Positions 61,109 to 64,000 of a stretch of 64,000 nt of DNA are shown here, in pieces (position 1 is the first letter of the stretch; every line of letters begins with the position of its first letter). The position numbers and the translations under genes are program-made. The notes below the pieces were generated by a model. That model was not told where the DNA came from. It saw only the letters and a program-made list of their open reading frames with translations, and searched no databases. Source of the DNA: DP-36 sp036004365 (GTDB lineage Bacteria; Desulfobacterota; Binatia; UBA9968). The DNA lies in NCBI GenBank assembly GCA_036004365.1, contig DASYRN010000175.1, positions 19,054 to 83,053 on the forward strand, in the 5' to 3' direction.

Positions 61109-61813
61109 CTAACCCGAATAGGTCTGACAACTGGTACGACCTATAACCACCAAATCATATTCAGGGCTAACACCCTGGTCCTTCGCGGCCACCAGTCTAA
61201 CTACTTCAGGCATAATCTTTACAGCCCTTTTTACCCTGTCTGACTTGCTCATGGCCGCGAGCAATTTGAGGCGTTTAACGACAGCGTTGTTAACCCATTT
61301 AGTAAGCTGCTCCGACTTCTTAACATCTCCGTTCTCGGAGAACAAAGGTAGCACCGACCGCCGAAAGGTTCCGTGTTGCAGGCGCGGTTTAAACTCCTCG
61401 AAAGAATAAAACCCCAAAAGAAAAGGTACTCCCCTTCCGTCAACTCCGCCTAGCAGTACGCTGGTGACCTGCTCTTTTTGAATGGCGGGATCAAGCCCTT
61501 TTGATTCCAGTTGGCCTATTACGTTGCGCCCCATCTCTTTATACTTTCTATCAAAGACCTCCGCCCATTCAGGGAGTTTCGGGACCAAGAGGTCCATGTC
61601 TAACGGACTATCTTTTACTACCTGCGGAAGGACCTTTAAGAGAAACCCCTCCACCAAGAACAGTAAGCCAGCCGCTGTTAAAAAGAGATCATCTCGAATT
61701 CTCCAGGTTTGGGGAGCCATCTTCATGGGTAGGAGATTCGGAATAGACATGTTTCGACGATCGGAGACTAAAATAGAATGCGATTCCAGCGTTATGCCAA
61801 GATAGAAACTCAT
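61109..61813 (-). CDS. Hypothetical protein, possible Ntn-hydrolase-like
   Basis: 234 residues. N-terminal YLGITLESHSILVSDRRN, WRIRDDLFLTAAGLL and VTSVLLGGVDGRGVPFLLGF resemble, loosely, proteasome/HslV-type Ntn-hydrolase strands. No clear N-terminal Thr/Ser/Cys is exposed unless processed. Start ATG 61813 without a good Shine-Dalgarno. Genes on both sides are unknown. Treat the fold as a guess. Confidence 0.5.
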   Translation of the reverse strand: MSFYLGITLESHSILVSDRRNMSIPNLLPMKMAPQTWRIRDDLFLTAAGLLFLVEGFLLKVLPQVVKDSPLDMDLLVPKLPEWAEVFDRKYKEMGRNVIGQLESKGLDPAIQKEQVTSVLLGGVDGRGVPFLLGFYSFEEFKPRLQHGTFRRSVLPLFSENGDVKKSEQLTKWVNNAVVKRLKLLAAMSKSDRVKRAVKIMPEVVRLVAAKDQGVSPEYDLVVIGRTSCQTYSG

Positions 61814-61920
61814 AAAGGCTCTGACATAGCCTACCTTGCCTCCGCAACAGCAAATTTGCCCCAGCTTTGATGTGGAAGGTTATGCGTCAAGGAAGGACTG
61901 CCGACCCACTCTCGGCTCCC

Positions 61921-62460
61921 TTAGTAAATGAACTGCCACCCACAAGCACAATTCCGCGGGAGGCTGGGCGCAGGATGTTGCCTCCCACAACCCCGGCAGA
62001 CCACCAAGAAGTCAACGGCTGGTCGAATTTCATCTGGATATGGGTGAACGAGCGTCGGGTTGTTTACGTTCACGAGTCGTACTGGTTGAAAGTATCGAGG
62101 TTGACCCGCGAAGACTCCTCTGCCAGTGGTGAAACCAAAATAGCAAATCAGGCTCGCGTTTCCGCCGTGTTGGCCAGGGCGAGGTACAACAAGACTCCCC
62201 GAGGAAGCCACCCACTGAATGGACTGAATAAGGTCCAGACTAGGATCGAAGTGAGAAACGCCCGGATCTGCATAGGGATTCCAAGCAGCCTGCGGAAAGT
62301 AAACTCCCGAGCTCACTATTGTGAAGCCGTGCTTCAAGAATTTGGATTGCTGGTATGAGCTGGGCGAAAGGACCATAAATGTCGGGTGATAGCCACAGTT
62401 CCCGCAGCCTTGTGCTGAGCTCCAATTTGCTGAACCACACCGGAGGCAATTGCTAATCAT
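61921..62460 (-). CDS. Zinc-ribbon hypothetical protein
   Basis: 179 residues framed by two zinc-ribbon-like Cys sets: CLRCGSANWSSAQGCGNCGY at the start and CRGCGRQHPAPSLPRNCACG at the end; the middle is strand-rich with many Pro/Tyr. ATG overlaps the RM remnant's stop (ATGA). No enzyme motif. Might bind nucleic acid or protein. Confidence 0.6.
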   Translation of the reverse strand: MISNCLRCGSANWSSAQGCGNCGYHPTFMVLSPSSYQQSKFLKHGFTIVSSGVYFPQAAWNPYADPGVSHFDPSLDLIQSIQWVASSGSLVVPRPGQHGGNASLICYFGFTTGRGVFAGQPRYFQPVRLVNVNNPTLVHPYPDEIRPAVDFLVVCRGCGRQHPAPSLPRNCACGWQFIY

Positions 62461-62605
62461 CAGGTTGCCTCTTCAACAATCTTAATTTCCTGGTCCGTCA
62501 ACCCGTACAACTCGTAGACAAGTTGGTCGATCTGGCGGTCGGTGGCTTCGATCTCACGCTGAGGGCGAGTTTCTTGTCTGGGATTTTGAAAACAGACATC
62601 AGTGA
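62460..62605 (-). pseudogene. C-terminal remnant of a type IIG/Eco57I-like restriction-modification enzyme
   Basis: PQREIEATDRQIDQLVYELY then GLTDQEIKIVEEAT and a stop is the typical C-terminus of such enzymes; everything upstream is missing. It lies 6 nt after the mrr stop in another frame. A different small reading frame from ATG 62599 has AAAGGAG but gives only ~33 residues. So the methylase/nuclease body has been deleted. Confidence 0.75.
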
Positions 62606-62610
62606 CTCCT

Positions 62611-63506
62611 TTATTCCTCTGCGAAGTAATCGGAGTCGATCCGTTTGAGTTCATACGTAGCGGTGGTGGTGGTCCCAAGCCCGCAATCAATCATGAGTTC
62701 TGCCAGCGACCGCCCGTCAATAAGAATCAGTTTGGGGTCAATAGCCTCAGCATACTTAACGGCTTCATCAGAGAACTTACCAGTTGTTATAAAGACACCC
62801 TTTTTCGCTTTCTTGCCGTGAAGGGCACCCACAAATTTCTGTATTTCAGGCCTACCTACCGTTCCATCCCATCGCTTTGCCTGAAGATACACGACATCCA
62901 GGCCAAGCCGATCTTCTTTGATGATTCCGTCAATGCCTTCATCCCCGCTCGTGCCAACAGACTTTCCGGCATCCGCCCTCGATCCCCCATAGCCCATTGC
63001 AACCATTAGATCGACAACCAGCTTCTCAAGGAACTGAGGGGTATTGCTCTTGATTCGCTCTAGGATTTGACTGGTGAGTCGTTCCTGATGCTTTCATAGG
63101 CCTTCTGTAAAGTTTCCTCGGGTGTTTCCCTGACTGGTTCAGGCTCCTCGTTTTTGGGTGATTTTGCGGCGTGGAACTCAACGAACTCAGGGAATTGGTT
63201 CAGCACCTTGATATCGATTCGTTGGTACCCTTGCTGCAGAAGGTCGCGCCCCCTCTGCGTGATTCTGAAGTAACCTCGCCGTGGAGTCTCAAATACTTTC
63301 GCCTGAACGAAGTAGCTCTTTGCCCAGGCAACTCTGTTCTCAAATTTTGTCTGGATCCCGCTTGGAAGCAGTTCCTTCAAATCTTCTTCCGAAATTGCCA
63401 TCATTTTTGCGACAGTTTCCCGCGCCTCTTGGAGCGAATGCTCCTTCCCGTCTGCAGCAATTTCCAATAACGGCTTGAAGAAACTCTGGAAGTCAGGTAG
63501 GGCCAT
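62611..63506 (-). pseudogene. mrr: Mrr-type restriction endonuclease, frameshifted
   Basis: N-terminal Mrr domain (ALPDFQSFFKPLLEIAADG, LLPSGIQTKFENRVAWAKSYF) is followed near 63091 by a one-base shift; the next frame continues ERLTSQILERIKSNTPQF, LVVDLMVAMGYGG, GTSGDEGIDGIIKEDRLGLD, and LQAKRWDG (catalytic D..QxK). Mrr cuts modified (methylated) DNA. A single missing base separates the halves, so it is either a pseudogene or a sequencing error. Confidence 0.87.
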
Positions 63507-63711
63507 TTTGCTTACCCCCTTACTAGGATTCTGAAAAGACTCTCGAGCCTTTCCCCGGCCTCATTCACTTTTCTCGTCGGCTTGCGATAGGAAGTCAGGT
63601 TCTGCTCAAACTTGTTACCAGCTCACCTATCTGTAGAGGAGCCTCAGGCACGCCTATAACTCCCGACCGGCTATTAGGATACTGACGTAGGGGGTTTGGG
63701 ACAAGGAAAAT

Positions 63712-64000
63712 TTATGGCCCTGAGGCTCTTTCTCTGACTACTATCTTGGGAATGGCCCATGCGAAAAGTCCGGAAAGCACTGCGCTCGCGGCTACCGCGA
63801 CGGGGACGGGTACCAAGGCCGCGATAGCCCCTATGGAAACAGCGCCTAAAGAGCCAAATCCGCGGTCCATAAAAAAGAGGCTCATCGCCCGACCCAAGAG
63901 GTGAGGGGGACATTCTTCTTGAATAATGGCTCGAGCCAAGACCCGGTAACTCATCTGCATCGCGCCCACGACGGTGAGAAGCACGAGGGAAAGCACCATG
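63712..64000 (-). CDS. MFS transporter, C-terminal part (continues past window)
   Basis: 95 visible residues: ECPPHLLGRAMSLFFMDRGFGSLG and IAALVPVPVAVAASAVLSGLFAWAIPKIVV, the last two or three helices of a major facilitator (MFS_3/EntS-like) exporter. The frame is open at the window end. Substrate unknown. The gap 63507-63711 holds no recognised gene. Confidence 0.75.
   Translation of the reverse strand, partial: MVLSLVLLTVVGAMQMSYRVLARAIIQEECPPHLLGRAMSLFFMDRGFGSLGAVSIGAIAALVPVPVAVAASAVLSGLFAWAIPKIVVRERASGP

Noticed and set aside
62480..62599. Short frame from ATG 62599 with a good AAAGGAG (SVFKIPDKKLAL)
   Set aside because: Ends after ~33 residues in a region where another frame encodes the RM remnant; may be a broken start but not a supported gene.
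1..64000. Search for tRNA, rRNA, CRISPR arrays and intact IS elements
   Set aside because: No cloverleaf-like T-loop GGTTCGAATCC-type sequences in gaps, no regularly spaced repeats and no transposase genes were found by reading.

Overview
The window looks like a chromosomal segment of a GC-rich, Gram-negative (double-membrane) bacterium. Evidence for an outer membrane is a TonB/BtuB pair, an OmpA-type protein, a periplasmic HtrA-like protease and an M48-TPR lipoprotein. The gene mix (TRAP/TAXI transporters, an orphan SsuA/THI5-like binding protein, acyl-CoA dehydrogenases with an LLM oxidoreductase, CoxS/CoxM/CoxG, an archaeal-type ATP-dependent DNA ligase) resembles uncultured soil or subsurface deltaproteobacterial-type lineages such as Binatota, Tectomicrobia or Rokubacteria. 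This placement is inference only; there is no rRNA in the window.

Layout. (1) 1-15980, one strand: a vitamin B12 uptake, salvage and late-synthesis locus. It runs tonB (partial), a cobalamin riboswitch interrupted by a palindromic insert, btuB, a DUF6580-like membrane protein, a BtuF-like protein without signal peptide, pduO, cobQ, cobB, cbiZ, cbiB, cobD, cobU, cobT, cobS, btuF, btuC, btuD. Corrinoid is taken across the outer membrane (BtuB/TonB) and inner membrane (BtuFCD), adenosylated (PduO), amidated (CobB, CobQ) or trimmed (CbiZ), rebuilt with aminopropanol phosphate (CobD, CbiB), activated (CobU) and joined to the lower ligand (CobT, CobS). No corrin-ring genes are present. (2) 15993-17424: an orphan nucleotidyltransferase and a HigBA/NadS-type toxin-antitoxin module with a frameshifted toxin under a consensus, palindrome-covered promoter. 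(3) 17461-22552, minus strand: an acyl-CoA/beta-oxidation-like cluster (two acyl-CoA dehydrogenases, enoyl-CoA hydratase, SDR, LLM oxidoreductase). (4) 22779-28134: envelope and cytosolic proteases (HtrA-like, BepA-like, PepF) with a class II aldolase pseudogene. (5) 28450-32949: an Rrf2 regulator and a sulfate/thiosulfate ABC transporter.

(6) 33142-38477: an accessory block with two paralogous 49-57 aa basic proteins bracketing an unusual DHH-like/CPBP-like fusion, then an M16 peptidase. (7) 38538-45487: amidohydrolase, orphan binding protein, fused TRAP permease and two tandem TAXI binding proteins. (8) 45608-59761: a housekeeping-type mosaic: DNA ligase, YchF-like GTPase, TenA, CoxSMG without CoxL, an OlsB/OlsA-like acyltransferase pair, OmpA, RlmE, GlmS and GlmU. 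(9) 59869-63506, minus strand: a decaying defence island (DUF433/DUF5615 pair, small unknown proteins, a restriction-modification C-terminal remnant, frameshifted mrr), then a partial MFS transporter at the window edge.

Scattered intergenic palindromes made of degenerate short words recur (riboswitch, 18.6 kb, 19.9 kb, 20.8 kb, 54.9 kb) and appear to be a genome-specific repeat type. No CRISPR array, tRNA or rRNA was seen.
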